This document shows, one piece after another, positions 17,349 to 25,841 of a DNA stretch of 64,000 nt. The first letter of the stretch is position 1. Every line of letters begins with the position of its first letter. The notes below the pieces were generated by a model that was not told the origin of the DNA, made no database searches, and worked only from the letters and a program-made list of their open reading frames with translations. This DNA comes from Pseudomonas sp. UYIF39 (GTDB lineage Bacteria; Pseudomonadota; Gammaproteobacteria; Pseudomonadales; Pseudomonadaceae): contig NZ_JALBYU010000004.1 in NCBI RefSeq assembly GCF_029963765.1, positions 62,001 through 126,000 on the forward strand, read 5' to 3'. Position numbers and translations under genes: made by a program.

Positions 17349-18335
17349 TCAGGCGAAGTGAAGAACGTTGTCGCAGGCCTGAAGAATGTCGTCGACGTTG
17401 GGCATGTACAGCGACTCCAGTCGATACAGCGGCGGCGGAATGTCCGGCGCGGTAACCCGCTGAATCGGCGCCTGCAATTCCAGCAACACCCGCTCGTAGA
17501 GGCTGGCGGCGATTTCCGCACCGACACCACAGGAGCGCGGCGCTTCATGAACGATCACGCAGCGACCGGTCTTGCGCACCGAGGCTTCCAGGGTGTCGAG
17601 GTCCAGCGGCTTGATACTCGCGACATCGATCACTTCCACCGAGACGCCCCGCTCGGCCAATGCGGTGGCGGCTTGCAGGGTTTCCATCACACTGGCGCCC
17701 CAGCTGATCAGCGTGATGTCGCTGCCTTCGCGCAGGGTGAAACAGCTGTCCAGCGGCAGGCGTTTACCGTCATCCACCAGCGTTTGCGGGTTCATGCGAT
17801 AGAGCCGGGTCGGTTCCAGAAACACCACCGGGTCCGGGTCATCGATGGCCGCCAGCAACAAGCCATAGGCCCGGGCCGGCGATGTGGGAATCACCACCCG
17901 CAGACCTGGAATGTGCGCGAACAATGCTTCAGTGCTTTCGCTGTGATGTTCCGGCGCGCGAATCCCTGCGCCCATCGGCGTACGCATCACCATCGGGCAC
18001 GTGATCCGCCCGCGTGTGCGATTGCGCATGCGGCTGGCGTGAGACACCAGGTGTTCCATGGCGGCGTAGATGAAACCCATGAACTGGATTTCCACCACCG
18101 GTTTCAGGCCCTGAGCGGCCATGCCGACCACCAGTCCGCCGAGCATGGTTTCGGCCAGCGGCGAGTCGATGACTCGCTTGAAGCCAAAGCTGTCGCGCAG
18201 CCCTTGAGTGGCGCGAAACACGCCGCCGTTCACCCCGACGTCTTCACCGAGGACGATGACGTTCTCGTCTTCGCTCATCGCCCGATGCAGCGCGAGGTTC
18301 ACCGCTTCCAGCAACGTGACTTTGCCGTTACTCAT
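17349..18335 (-). CDS. 2-oxoacid dehydrogenase E1 component, beta subunit
   Basis: This 328-residue protein starts MSNGKVTLLEAVNLALHRAM at 18335, overlapping the end of E1alpha by eight bases. It has the transketolase-like pyrimidine domain (ENVIVLGEDVGVNGGVFRATQGL, with IDSPLAE) and the C-terminal domain with WGASVMETLQAA and HEAPRSCGVGAEIAA. With E1alpha it forms the thiamine-diphosphate heterotetramer that decarboxylates the 2-oxoacid and acylates the lipoyl group of E2. The three genes run in the same order as PA3417–PA3416–PA3415. Confidence 0.95.
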   Translation of the reverse strand: MSNGKVTLLEAVNLALHRAMSEDENVIVLGEDVGVNGGVFRATQGLRDSFGFKRVIDSPLAETMLGGLVVGMAAQGLKPVVEIQFMGFIYAAMEHLVSHASRMRNRTRGRITCPMVMRTPMGAGIRAPEHHSESTEALFAHIPGLRVVIPTSPARAYGLLLAAIDDPDPVVFLEPTRLYRMNPQTLVDDGKRLPLDSCFTLREGSDITLISWGASVMETLQAATALAERGVSVEVIDVASIKPLDLDTLEASVRKTGRCVIVHEAPRSCGVGAEIAASLYERVLLELQAPIQRVTAPDIPPPLYRLESLYMPNVDDILQACDNVLHFA

Positions 18336-19425
18336 GGCCCGAATCTCCCGCGCGGCGCGCCGCCCTTTCGAGCAATTCTTCACGCTGCCCGGCGAGCGGC
18401 GCCGGCCATTGGGCGTAGACGTGATCCATGACCGATTCGGGCGCCTGAGTACCCGCCGCCTCGAAGTTATCCACAGCACGCTGCACCAGGCCCTGGCATT
18501 CGCTGATCAGCGCCTGTTCGCGGCCTTCGTCCCACACGCCCTGGTCGACCATGAAACGTTGCAGGCGTTTGACCGGCTCTTCGAGCCAGGCCTGCTTGAC
18601 CTCGTCCGCCGGCCGGTAGCGTGTGGCATCGTCGGCGGTGGTGTGGTCGCCGAGGCGATAGCTCAGGCATTCCAGCAACACCGGGCCTTTACCGTGACGC
18701 GCCCTTTCGAGGGCCACGTGTACTCGATCGTAAACCGCGAGCATGTCATTGCCGTCGACCTGCTCACCGTGGAAGCCGGCACCGATCGCTTTCTGTGCCA
18801 GGGTCGGGGCGCCGCACTGAATCCGTCGTGGCACCGAGATCGCCCATTGGTTGTTATTGACCACGAACACCACCGGCAACTGCCAGGCACCGGCGACGTT
18901 GAGGGCTTCGAGGAAATCGCCCTTGCTGGTGGCGCCGTCGCCGCAGGTGGTGACGGCGACTCGATGTTCGCCACGGATTTTGAATGCACTGGCAACCCCG
19001 CAGGCATGCAAGGCCTGGGTGGCAATCGGCACACAGATCGCAAAGTCCTGGGCCGCCGCCGGTTCGGCAAAGTCGCTGCCGCGCTCGTCACCGCCCCAGT
19101 ACAGGAGGATTTCTTCCATGCGCACCCCACGCATCAACTGCACGGCGGTGTCACGGTAATACGGAATCAGCACGTCTTCGGCGTGCATCACGCTGCCGAC
19201 GGCGACGCCAATGGCTTCCTGGCCCAACGTCGGCGCATAAGTGCCGATGCGCCCGGTGCGTTGCAGGGCGACGGCTTTCTGATCGAAAAGGCGGGTCAGG
19301 ACCATCTGCCGATAAAGGCGCGTCAGCAAATTGAAATCGTCGGCCCAGGAAGGAAGTTCGCCGAGCAATTGGCCGTCAGGGGATAAAAATCGGGTGTAAG
19401 GCAGCTCAACCTTGCGAAGCGTCAC
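18328..19425 (-). CDS. 2-oxoacid dehydrogenase E1 component, alpha subunit
   Basis: This 365-residue protein starts at GTG 19425, chosen because AGGAG lies five bases upstream; a GTG at 19440 is less well placed. It contains the thiamine-diphosphate motif GDGATSKGDFLEALNVAGAW...NNNQWAIS, the heart of the E1alpha fold, and the phosphorylation-loop-like RLGDHTTADDATRYR. It resembles PdhA/BkdA1 type subunits. It sits downstream of the leucine dehydrogenase homologue with a 112-bp gap and overlaps E1beta. The likely substrates are branched-chain 2-oxoacids or pyruvate, which sequence alone does not separate. Confidence 0.94.
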   Translation of the reverse strand: MTLRKVELPYTRFLSPDGQLLGELPSWADDFNLLTRLYRQMVLTRLFDQKAVALQRTGRIGTYAPTLGQEAIGVAVGSVMHAEDVLIPYYRDTAVQLMRGVRMEEILLYWGGDERGSDFAEPAAAQDFAICVPIATQALHACGVASAFKIRGEHRVAVTTCGDGATSKGDFLEALNVAGAWQLPVVFVVNNNQWAISVPRRIQCGAPTLAQKAIGAGFHGEQVDGNDMLAVYDRVHVALERARHGKGPVLLECLSYRLGDHTTADDATRYRPADEVKQAWLEEPVKRLQRFMVDQGVWDEGREQALISECQGLVQRAVDNFEAAGTQAPESVMDHVYAQWPAPLAGQREELLERAARRAGDSGHE

Positions 19426-19537
19426 AGGGGCTCCTGGCACGCCGCGTCAGCGTGCGTCAGTCAAGCCTGACGCTTGTGGCGCCAGGCCTTGGGAGCAAGT
19501 CTGCCGGATAGGCCCTCACTCCTTCATCGGTTCAACC

Positions 19538-20557
19538 TCATCGATACAGCACTTTCTCCGCCAACTCGTCAGCCACTCGGGCCGGCGAGCGTTTTTCCGC
19601 TTGGGCATGGGCGAAGACTTCGGTCAGCCGTGAGCTGATTTTCGACAGGTGCGCGGTGATGGTCGTGAGCTCTTCGCCACGGTGCTTGAGCGAAACGTAG
19701 ATCAGCCCGCCGGAATTGATCACGTAATCCGGGGCATACAAAATGCCCCGCCGCTCCAGTTGATCGGCGACTTCCAGATGGGTCAGTTGGTTGTTTGCCG
19801 AACCGGCCACCGCTGCGCAGCGCAGTTGCGTCACGCTGTGGCTGTTGAGCACGCCGCCCAAACCGCAAGGCGCGAGTATGTCGCAGGGTGTGCTGAGCAG
19901 CGCGTCGTTGGCGATCGGATGGGCGCCGAGTTGCTCCATCGCCAGTTGCACCTTGCCGTGATCAATGTCACTGACCAGCAGCTCGGCACCGGCGGCGTGC
20001 AGTTGTTCGGCGAGGGCATAGCCAACGTTGCCGAGCCCTTGAATCGCCACTCGCAGGCCTTCGAGGTTATCGCTGCCCAGCCGGGCCATGGCGGTCGCAC
20101 GAATGCCGGTGAACACGCCCATCGCCGCATGCGGTGCCGGGTCGCCCGCCGAGGTGGTGCTGGTGACGTGCTGGGTTTGTTGGGCGATGCAATCCATGTC
20201 TGCCACGGAGGTGCCACTGTCGATGGCAGTGATGTAGCGGCCGTCAAGCTGATTGATGCAACGCCCGAAGGCTTCGAATAGCGCGGCGCGGTTTTCCACG
20301 TGGACCGGGCGAACAATCACCGCCACGCCGCCGCCCTGAGCCAGGCCGGCCAGCGCCGCCTTGTAACTCATGCCTTGGGCGAGGCGCACCGCATCCTCGA
20401 CGGCGGACTCGTCGCTCGGATAGGCAAGGTAACGACACCCGCCCAGGGCAGGCCCCAGACGGCTGTTATGAATGGCAATGACCGCCTTCAACCCGGTGAC
20501 CGAGTCGACGCTCAGATGCAGCGATTCAAGGCGAGTGCTTTGCATGAGAGCGAACAT
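19538..20557 (-). CDS. ldh: Leucine dehydrogenase homologue (Glu/Leu/Phe/Val dehydrogenase) lacking the catalytic lysine
   Basis: This 339-residue protein matches the family in length and layout. GGGAG lies seven bases before ATG 20557. The substrate-binding lysine in GMSYKAALAG is present, as are the AIDSGTSVADMD segment (catalytic aspartate) and the Rossmann motif IQGLGNVGYALAEQL. The glycine-rich motif reads GGGVAVIV where leucine and glutamate dehydrogenases have GGGKAVI, so the general catalyst lysine (K80 of Bacillus LeuDH) is valine, encoded by GTG. The gene begins an operon with E1alpha, E1beta and E2. Family members deaminate branched-chain amino acids with NAD+, which would feed the complex; whether this copy is active is doubtful. 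Confidence 0.9.
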   Translation of the reverse strand: MFALMQSTRLESLHLSVDSVTGLKAVIAIHNSRLGPALGGCRYLAYPSDESAVEDAVRLAQGMSYKAALAGLAQGGGVAVIVRPVHVENRAALFEAFGRCINQLDGRYITAIDSGTSVADMDCIAQQTQHVTSTTSAGDPAPHAAMGVFTGIRATAMARLGSDNLEGLRVAIQGLGNVGYALAEQLHAAGAELLVSDIDHGKVQLAMEQLGAHPIANDALLSTPCDILAPCGLGGVLNSHSVTQLRCAAVAGSANNQLTHLEVADQLERRGILYAPDYVINSGGLIYVSLKHRGEELTTITAHLSKISSRLTEVFAHAQAEKRSPARVADELAEKVLYR

Positions 20558-20740
20558 CGTGGGGCTCCCGAATCACTTCTTGTAGTCGCCAGTATAGGCT
20601 TGCGCCCAAAAATTGCAGGAGCGCACCGGAATAAGCGCCGCCGCCATGCAGTCTTTCTGACATAACCTGCAACCGCCTATGTTCGGCACTGGACGAATGG
20701 CGGAGACGGGGCTAAAACGAGGCATTACCCGGAGATTTTG

Positions 20741-21544
20741 ATGACCCCCCGCCAACGTTTCTTCGACTGCCTGCAACGTTCTCCGCCCGCGCTGTTCGAG
20801 GCGGCGCTGTGGATTGCCGCCGAACACGACACGGAGGTAAATCCCGAGGCGGTGCTGAACGATTTCAAGGACCTGCAACAACGGGTCAGCTATGGCTTGC
20901 CGATGTTGCCAGTGAGCGAGTTGGCCCAGCCGTTGTTACGGCGCATGAATGACCTGGGATTCGCTCAGGACGACTCCACGCCATTGCGTGCGCAAGTCGC
21001 GCTGGTCAATAAAGTGCTGGAACGCAGACGCGGGCAGCCGCTGAGCCTGGGGTTGATTGCTCTGGAACTGGCCAAAGGTCTGGAAATCCCCATGGTTGGA
21101 GTCAACTTCCCCGGGCATTTCCTGCTACGGGTACCGGGCGCCGATCACCTTCTCGACCCATGCGGCGGACGTCGGTTGTACCCCAACGATTGCCGGGAAC
21201 TGCTGCAACGCCAGTACGGCCCGAACATGAAGCTTGGCGCCGAGCATTTACTCACCGCCGAGCCGGTGCAAATGCTGCAGCGGCTGTCGCGCAACCTGCG
21301 TCAGTTACACCTCTCTAACGATGACAACATCGGCGCTCTGATCGACGCCGAACGAGTGCTGGAACTGGGAAACGCCAGTGCCTCTGACTACCTGGCCCGG
21401 GCCAGTCTCTATCAACGCCTGGATTGCCCGAACGCCGAGCGTTTTGACCTGGAGCATGCATTACTGCTCAGTGACGACCCGATCCAGCGGATTCGCCTGA
21501 CTGAGCGGCTGGGGCATTTGCCGCCTAACTCCATCGTCCATTAA
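20741..21544 (+). CDS. SirB1/transglutaminase-like protein with TPR-like tail
   Basis: This 267-residue cytosolic protein starts at ATG 20741 with GGAG upstream. It contains RRRGQPLSLGLIALELAKGLEIPMVGVNFPGHFLLRV and DPCGGRRL, typical of the SirB1 family, whose N-terminal half is a transglutaminase-like fold. The C-terminal third looks like TPR-type helices. No enzymatic activity is established for the family. It is a single gene, divergent from the ldh operon and convergent with maiA. Confidence 0.82.
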   Translation: MTPRQRFFDCLQRSPPALFEAALWIAAEHDTEVNPEAVLNDFKDLQQRVSYGLPMLPVSELAQPLLRRMNDLGFAQDDSTPLRAQVALVNKVLERRRGQPLSLGLIALELAKGLEIPMVGVNFPGHFLLRVPGADHLLDPCGGRRLYPNDCRELLQRQYGPNMKLGAEHLLTAEPVQMLQRLSRNLRQLHLSNDDNIGALIDAERVLELGNASASDYLARASLYQRLDCPNAERFDLEHALLLSDDPIQRIRLTERLGHLPPNSIVH

Positions 21545-21580
21545 CAGCAAAGGAGGCTGCGATCTTTTGATCTGATGTTT

Positions 21581-22216
21581 TTAAGGGGTATCTGGCTGGC
21601 CCGCCGGATGCGCCTTGATGAATGCCGGATGCGTCGCCGCCAACGCCGCCACTCGACGAATCCGCGGATACGCCTCAAGTGAAATGCTGAAGCGCTCGGC
21701 CGCGTACAGCTGCGGAATCAGGTAAACATCCGCCAGCCCAGGCGTCTGACCAAAGCAATAACCCTCATCGCCGATCAACTGCTCCACCGTCGCCAACCCT
21801 TGGCTGATCCAGTGCCCGATCCACTCCACCACTTGCGGTTCATCGTGCCCCAACTGCCGCAGCTTGTTGAGCACGCTGACGTTGTGCAGCGGATGCACAT
21901 CGCAACCAATCACCGCCGCCACACCACGCTCATGGGCGCGAGCGGCGAGGTCTTTGGACAGCAGCGGCACCTGTGGATAACGTTCCTCCAGGTATTCGAT
22001 GATCGCCGGTGACTGGATCAGCAGTTCGCCTTCGTCGGTGCGCAAAGCCGGCACCCGGCCTTGCGGGTTGATGCCGAGATACGGCGGCTGTCGATGTTCG
22101 CCACCTGGCGGCGCGATCAGATTGATCGGCAGCGCCTGGTAATCCAGCCCCTTGAGCGCCAACGCAATGCGCACCCGAAAAGACGAAGTCGAACGGTAGT
22201 AGGTAAAGAGTTCCAT
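21581..22216 (-). CDS. maiA: Maleylacetoacetate isomerase (zeta-class GST)
   Basis: This 211-residue glutathione transferase starts MELFTYYRSTSSFRVRIALALKG; the SSFRVR motif holds the zeta-class active-site serines. It has the QSPAIIEYLEERYP glutathione site and the C-terminal DVYLIPQLYAA helix. It isomerises maleylacetoacetate to fumarylacetoacetate, the second last step of tyrosine and phenylalanine breakdown. It is the last gene of the hmgA–fahA–maiA operon, 12 bases after fahA, with AGAGG before the start. Confidence 0.95.
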   Translation of the reverse strand: MELFTYYRSTSSFRVRIALALKGLDYQALPINLIAPPGGEHRQPPYLGINPQGRVPALRTDEGELLIQSPAIIEYLEERYPQVPLLSKDLAARAHERGVAAVIGCDVHPLHNVSVLNKLRQLGHDEPQVVEWIGHWISQGLATVEQLIGDEGYCFGQTPGLADVYLIPQLYAAERFSISLEAYPRIRRVAALAATHPAFIKAHPAGQPDTP

Positions 22217-22228
22217 GACCCGATCCTC

Positions 22229-23533
22229 TTAGCGTGCCGGCAGCACTTTGCCGCGGCACTCGCCGAAACCGATGGAGGCAAAACCCTCGCGGTTGCAACG
22301 GGCACGCAGGATGATTTCGTCGCCGTCCTCAAGGAATTTACGTACCTCGCCGGACGCGAGTTCGATCGGCTTTTTACCGCCCTCGGTGATTTCCAGCAGG
22401 CTGCCGAACTGACCATTTTCCGGACCCGACAACGTGCCCGAACCGAACAGGTCACCGGCCTGCAACTGGCAGCCGTTGACGCTGTGGTGCGCGACCATTT
22501 GCGCCACGGTCCAGTACATGTGTTGGGTATTGCTCAGGGTCAGGCGATGGGCCGGCAGTTTTTGCTCGCGCAGACCTTCGGTGAGCAGCAGCACTTCCAG
22601 CTCGATATCGAAGGCACCCGCCGCTTGATCGCGCTTGTCGAACAGGTACGGCAGCGGCTGCGGATCGCCTTGCGGACGTGCCGGTTGAGCACGACGGAAC
22701 GGCTCCAACGCTTCGGCAGTCACCACCCACGGCGAGATGCTGGTGATAAAGCTTTTCGACAGGAACGGCCCCAGCGGCTGGTATTCCCAGGCCTGAATGT
22801 CTCGCGCCGACCAGTCGTTGAGCAGGCAGAAACCGGCAATGTGATCGGCGGCGTCACCGATGGCGATCGAGTCGCCCATCTCGTTGCCCTGACCGATCCA
22901 GATGCCCAGCTCCAGCTCATAATCCAGACGTGCACATGGACCAAACGTCGGCTCGGTCTGGCCGGCTGGCAGCGTCTGGCCTTTCGGACGGCGAACGTCG
23001 GTGCCGGACGGGCGAATGGTCGAGGCGCGGCCGTGGTAGCCGATCGGCACGTACTTGTAGTTCGGCAGCAATGGGTTGTCCGGACGGAACAGTTTGCCGA
23101 CGTTCTGCGCGTGCTCGATGCCGACGTAGAAGTCGGTGTAGTCGTTGATTTTCGCTGGCAGGTGCATCTCGCAATTCGCCGCCAGTGGCAGCAGTTTTGC
23201 GCCTTGGGCTTCGATCTTGCCGTGCAGGGTGCTGCCTTCTTTGAACAGTTCCAGCAGACGTTCACGCAGGGCAACGCGAGCGTCACGACCCAGTTCGAAG
23301 AACGCGTTCAGCTGACCGCCACGGGTGGCTTCGACTGCGGTTTTTGCGACGCCATCGAACAGGCCGGCATCGAGTGCGGCTTCCAGATCAAAGATATGTT
23401 CGCCAATGGCCACGCCACTGCGCGGTGCTGAACCCTTCACGCTGAACACGCCCAGCGGCAGGTTTTGCAATGGGAAATCAGCATGGCCGTTGGCGGAGGC
23501 AACCCAGCTACGAGTGATGGAAGTCTGAGTCAT
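22229..23533 (-). CDS. fahA: Fumarylacetoacetase
   Basis: This 434-residue protein hydrolyses fumarylacetoacetate to fumarate and acetoacetate. It carries the metal-binding acids in YTDFYVGIEHA, in LDYELELGIWIGQGNEMGD and in LNDWSARDIQAWEYQPLGPF, all characteristic. The length agrees with bacterial and animal enzymes. It starts at 23533, three bases after the hmgA stop, with GGAG inside the hmgA end; translation of the two is likely coupled. Confidence 0.97.
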   Translation of the reverse strand: MTQTSITRSWVASANGHADFPLQNLPLGVFSVKGSAPRSGVAIGEHIFDLEAALDAGLFDGVAKTAVEATRGGQLNAFFELGRDARVALRERLLELFKEGSTLHGKIEAQGAKLLPLAANCEMHLPAKINDYTDFYVGIEHAQNVGKLFRPDNPLLPNYKYVPIGYHGRASTIRPSGTDVRRPKGQTLPAGQTEPTFGPCARLDYELELGIWIGQGNEMGDSIAIGDAADHIAGFCLLNDWSARDIQAWEYQPLGPFLSKSFITSISPWVVTAEALEPFRRAQPARPQGDPQPLPYLFDKRDQAAGAFDIELEVLLLTEGLREQKLPAHRLTLSNTQHMYWTVAQMVAHHSVNGCQLQAGDLFGSGTLSGPENGQFGSLLEITEGGKKPIELASGEVRKFLEDGDEIILRARCNREGFASIGFGECRGKVLPAR

Positions 23534-23536
23534 GGG

Positions 23537-24841
23537 TTATCTCCGGGTCGGGTCGAAAGTGGCGGGCAGCGTGGCCCAGCAGGCATCGTAGTTGTTTTGC
23601 AGTTGCGGGCAATCCAGGGCGAATCGGCTCGGGCGCAGCACCTGGCTGGTCTCGAACATGAAGGCCATGGTGTTGTCGATTTTCGCTGGCGCGAGTTCGG
23701 CGTTGATCGCCTTGGTGCAGGTTTCGCCGTCCGGCCCATGGGCGCTCATGCAACTGTGCAAGGACGCACCGCCGGGCACGAAACCTTCGGCCTTGGCGTC
23801 GTACTCGCCCTTGATCAGGCCCATGAATTCGTTCATCAGGTTGCGGTGGAACCACGGTGGCCGGAAGGTTTTCTCGGCGACCATCCAGCGTGGCGGGAAG
23901 ATCACGAAGTCGAGATTGGCCAGACCGTGGACGCTGGTCGGCGACGTCAGGACGGTGAAGATCGAAGGATCCGGGTGATCGAAGCTGACCGTGCCGATGG
24001 TGTTGAAACGGCGCAGGTCATATTTGTACGGCACGTTGTTGCCGTGCCAGGCGACCACGTTCAGCGGCGAATGATCGAGCTCGCAACCCCACAACTGGCC
24101 GAGGAATTTCTGCACCAGGGTGGTCGGTTGTTTGAGGTGTTCGTAATGGGCAACCGGGGTCAGGAAGTCCCGCGCGTTGGCCAGGCCGTTGCTGCCGATC
24201 GGCCCCAAGTCCGGCAGGCGCAGCGGCGCGCCGTGGTTCTCGGCAATGTAGCCGCGAGCTTGCGGGTCGAGCAGTTCGACGCGAAATTTCAGACCGCGCG
24301 GCAGCACGGCGATTTCCAGTGGCTCCAGTTCCAGCACACCCAATTCGGTCGCAATGCGTAAGCGTCCCAGCTCAGGCACCAGCAACAGTTCGCCGTCGGC
24401 GTTGAAGAACACTCGCTCCATGGAGCGGTTTGCGCGGTAGCTATAGATGCTGATCCCGGCCGGTTTTTCCGCGCCCGAGTTGGCGGCCATGCTCACCAGC
24501 CCGTCGATGAAATCGGTGGGCTCGGTCGGGATGTCCAGCGGATTCCAGCGCAGGCGATTGGGGGTCACTTCACCCAATGGGCCGCCAGCCAGTTGCCGAT
24601 CCAGTTTGACGAACGCCGGGTGATTGGCCGACGGCTGAATGCGGTACATCCAGGTGCGCCGCGCTTCGCTGCGAGGCATGGTGAACGCCGTGCCTGAGAA
24701 CAGTTCGGTGTAGAGACCGTAGGGGGCTTTTTGCGGGGAGTTCTGGCCGACGGGCAGTGCGCCGGGCAACGCTTCGCTGCTGAATTCGTTGCCGAAGCCG
24801 GACTGATAAGCCAGCTCGGGCGCCGTTGAATCGAGGTTCAT
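23537..24841 (-). CDS. hmgA: Homogentisate 1,2-dioxygenase
   Basis: This 434-residue iron(II) dioxygenase opens the homogentisate ring to give maleylacetoacetate. It contains [20 protein letters not shown] at the N terminus, the probable base in [14 protein letters not shown], and the iron ligands in [14 protein letters not shown] (His and Glu) and [10 protein letters not shown] (His). ATG 24841 has AGGAGG five bases upstream; the frame stays open 20 codons further but that part has no support. Loss of this enzyme causes brown pyomelanin in pseudomonads. It is the first gene of the operon repressed by the divergent IclR gene. Confidence 0.97.
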   Translation of the reverse strand: MNLDSTAPELAYQSGFGNEFSSEALPGALPVGQNSPQKAPYGLYTELFSGTAFTMPRSEARRTWMYRIQPSANHPAFVKLDRQLAGGPLGEVTPNRLRWNPLDIPTEPTDFIDGLVSMAANSGAEKPAGISIYSYRANRSMERVFFNADGELLLVPELGRLRIATELGVLELEPLEIAVLPRGLKFRVELLDPQARGYIAENHGAPLRLPDLGPIGSNGLANARDFLTPVAHYEHLKQPTTLVQKFLGQLWGCELDHSPLNVVAWHGNNVPYKYDLRRFNTIGTVSFDHPDPSIFTVLTSPTSVHGLANLDFVIFPPRWMVAEKTFRPPWFHRNLMNEFMGLIKGEYDAKAEGFVPGGASLHSCMSAHGPDGETCTKAINAELAPAKIDNTMAFMFETSQVLRPSRFALDCPQLQNNYDACWATLPATFDPTRR

Positions 24842-24918
24842 GGAGCCTCCTGAACAGGGAGTAGGCAATGGCCTGTCGCTCCATTCAAGAGGTCTCGGCA
24901 CGCCTGGGTTATTTTTAT

Positions 24919-24951
24919 CGTAATTCGATTACGCTTAACGTAATTTGATTG
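24919..24951. promoter_or_regulatory. Twin operator-like sites in the hmgA–hmgR intergenic region
   Basis: CGTAATTCGATTACG (24919-24933) is a perfect 15-base palindrome. A second, imperfect copy, CGTAATTTGATTG, begins at 24939, 20 bases along. Both lie between the divergent hmgA and the IclR gene, about two helical turns apart, where HmgR of P. putida is known to bind a palindrome. Confidence 0.75.
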
Positions 24952-25006
24952 GTATTGACCGTCAAGCTATAAAGACGCCCATTCGTCCCGGGATCAGACC
25001 GCCTCC

Positions 25007-25798
25007 ATGGAAACGCCGCGCAGCAACGATAAACAGAAAGTCCGCTCGGCCGAGGTCGGCACCGACATCCTCAAGGCCTTGGCCGAGTTATCGCCATCGA
25101 CTTCACTGTCGCGCCTGGCCGAACACGTACAGATGCCGGCGAGCAAGGTTCACCGCTATTTGCAGGCGCTGATTGCCAGCGGTTTTGCTGAACAGAACGC
25201 TGCCACCAACCATTACGGTCTGGGCCGCGAAGCCTTGCGCGTCGGTCTCGCCGCTCTGAACAGTATGGACGTGCTGAAAGTCGGCGCCCTGCCCCTGGCC
25301 GAGTTGCGTGACGATCTGAATGAAACCTGCTTTATAGCGGTATGGGGCAATCAGGGCGCGACGGTGGTGCATATCGAACCGGCGGTGCGCGCGGTGACGG
25401 TGGTGACTCAGTTGGGTTCGGTGTTGCCGTTGCTCAGTTCTTCAACAGGGCTGGTGTTCGGCGCGTATCTGCCGAAGCGTGAAACCTTGGAGTTGCGCGA
25501 GCAGGAACTGCAAAGCAGCGCTTCACATGCGCTGGCGGACGATCAGGCCTATAAGGCGTTGTGCGAACAGATCCGCGAACGTGGTCTGCATCATGTGCAT
25601 GGTTTGCTGATGCCGGGCGTGGATGCCCTGTCGGCGCCGGTGTTCAACGCTGTCGGGCATGTTGCTGCTGTGATGACCATTGTCGGCCCGGCGTCGTTAT
25701 TTCACGCCGACGAAAACGGCCCGGCGGCGCAGCGGTTGTTGGCTGCGACGCGGGCCGTGAGCTGGCGGATGGGGTTTGACCCCGCCAGCTCGATTTGA
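25007..25798 (+). CDS. hmgR: IclR-family repressor of the homogentisate operon
   Basis: This 263-residue protein has an N-terminal winged helix-turn-helix (TSLSRLAEHVQMPASKVHRYLQALIASGF) and an IclR effector domain (GNQGATVVHIEPAVRAVTVV...LLSSSTGLVFGAYLP). It is divergent from hmgA, with 165 bp between them containing two palindromic sites. In P. putida the equivalent HmgR represses hmgABC and is released by homogentisate; the same role is inferred here from position and family. The start at 25007 has only a weak ribosome-binding site. Confidence 0.9.
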   Translation: METPRSNDKQKVRSAEVGTDILKALAELSPSTSLSRLAEHVQMPASKVHRYLQALIASGFAEQNAATNHYGLGREALRVGLAALNSMDVLKVGALPLAELRDDLNETCFIAVWGNQGATVVHIEPAVRAVTVVTQLGSVLPLLSSSTGLVFGAYLPKRETLELREQELQSSASHALADDQAYKALCEQIRERGLHHVHGLLMPGVDALSAPVFNAVGHVAAVMTIVGPASLFHADENGPAAQRLLAATRAVSWRMGFDPASSI

Positions 25799-25841
25799 GC
25801 TTCCGCTGACGGCATCGCTGCCAGCGAATGTTAACTGCCCG

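Noticed and set aside
21552..21572. GGCTGCGATCTTTTGATCT between SirB1-like and maiA genes
   Set aside because: It looks like a fragment of another common Pseudomonas intergenic repeat, but there is only one copy here and no paired arm, so it is not called.
25799..25841. Possible shared terminator between hmgR and the toxin-like gene
   Set aside because: The pairing around GCTGACGGCATCGCTGCCAGC is interrupted and has no T run.
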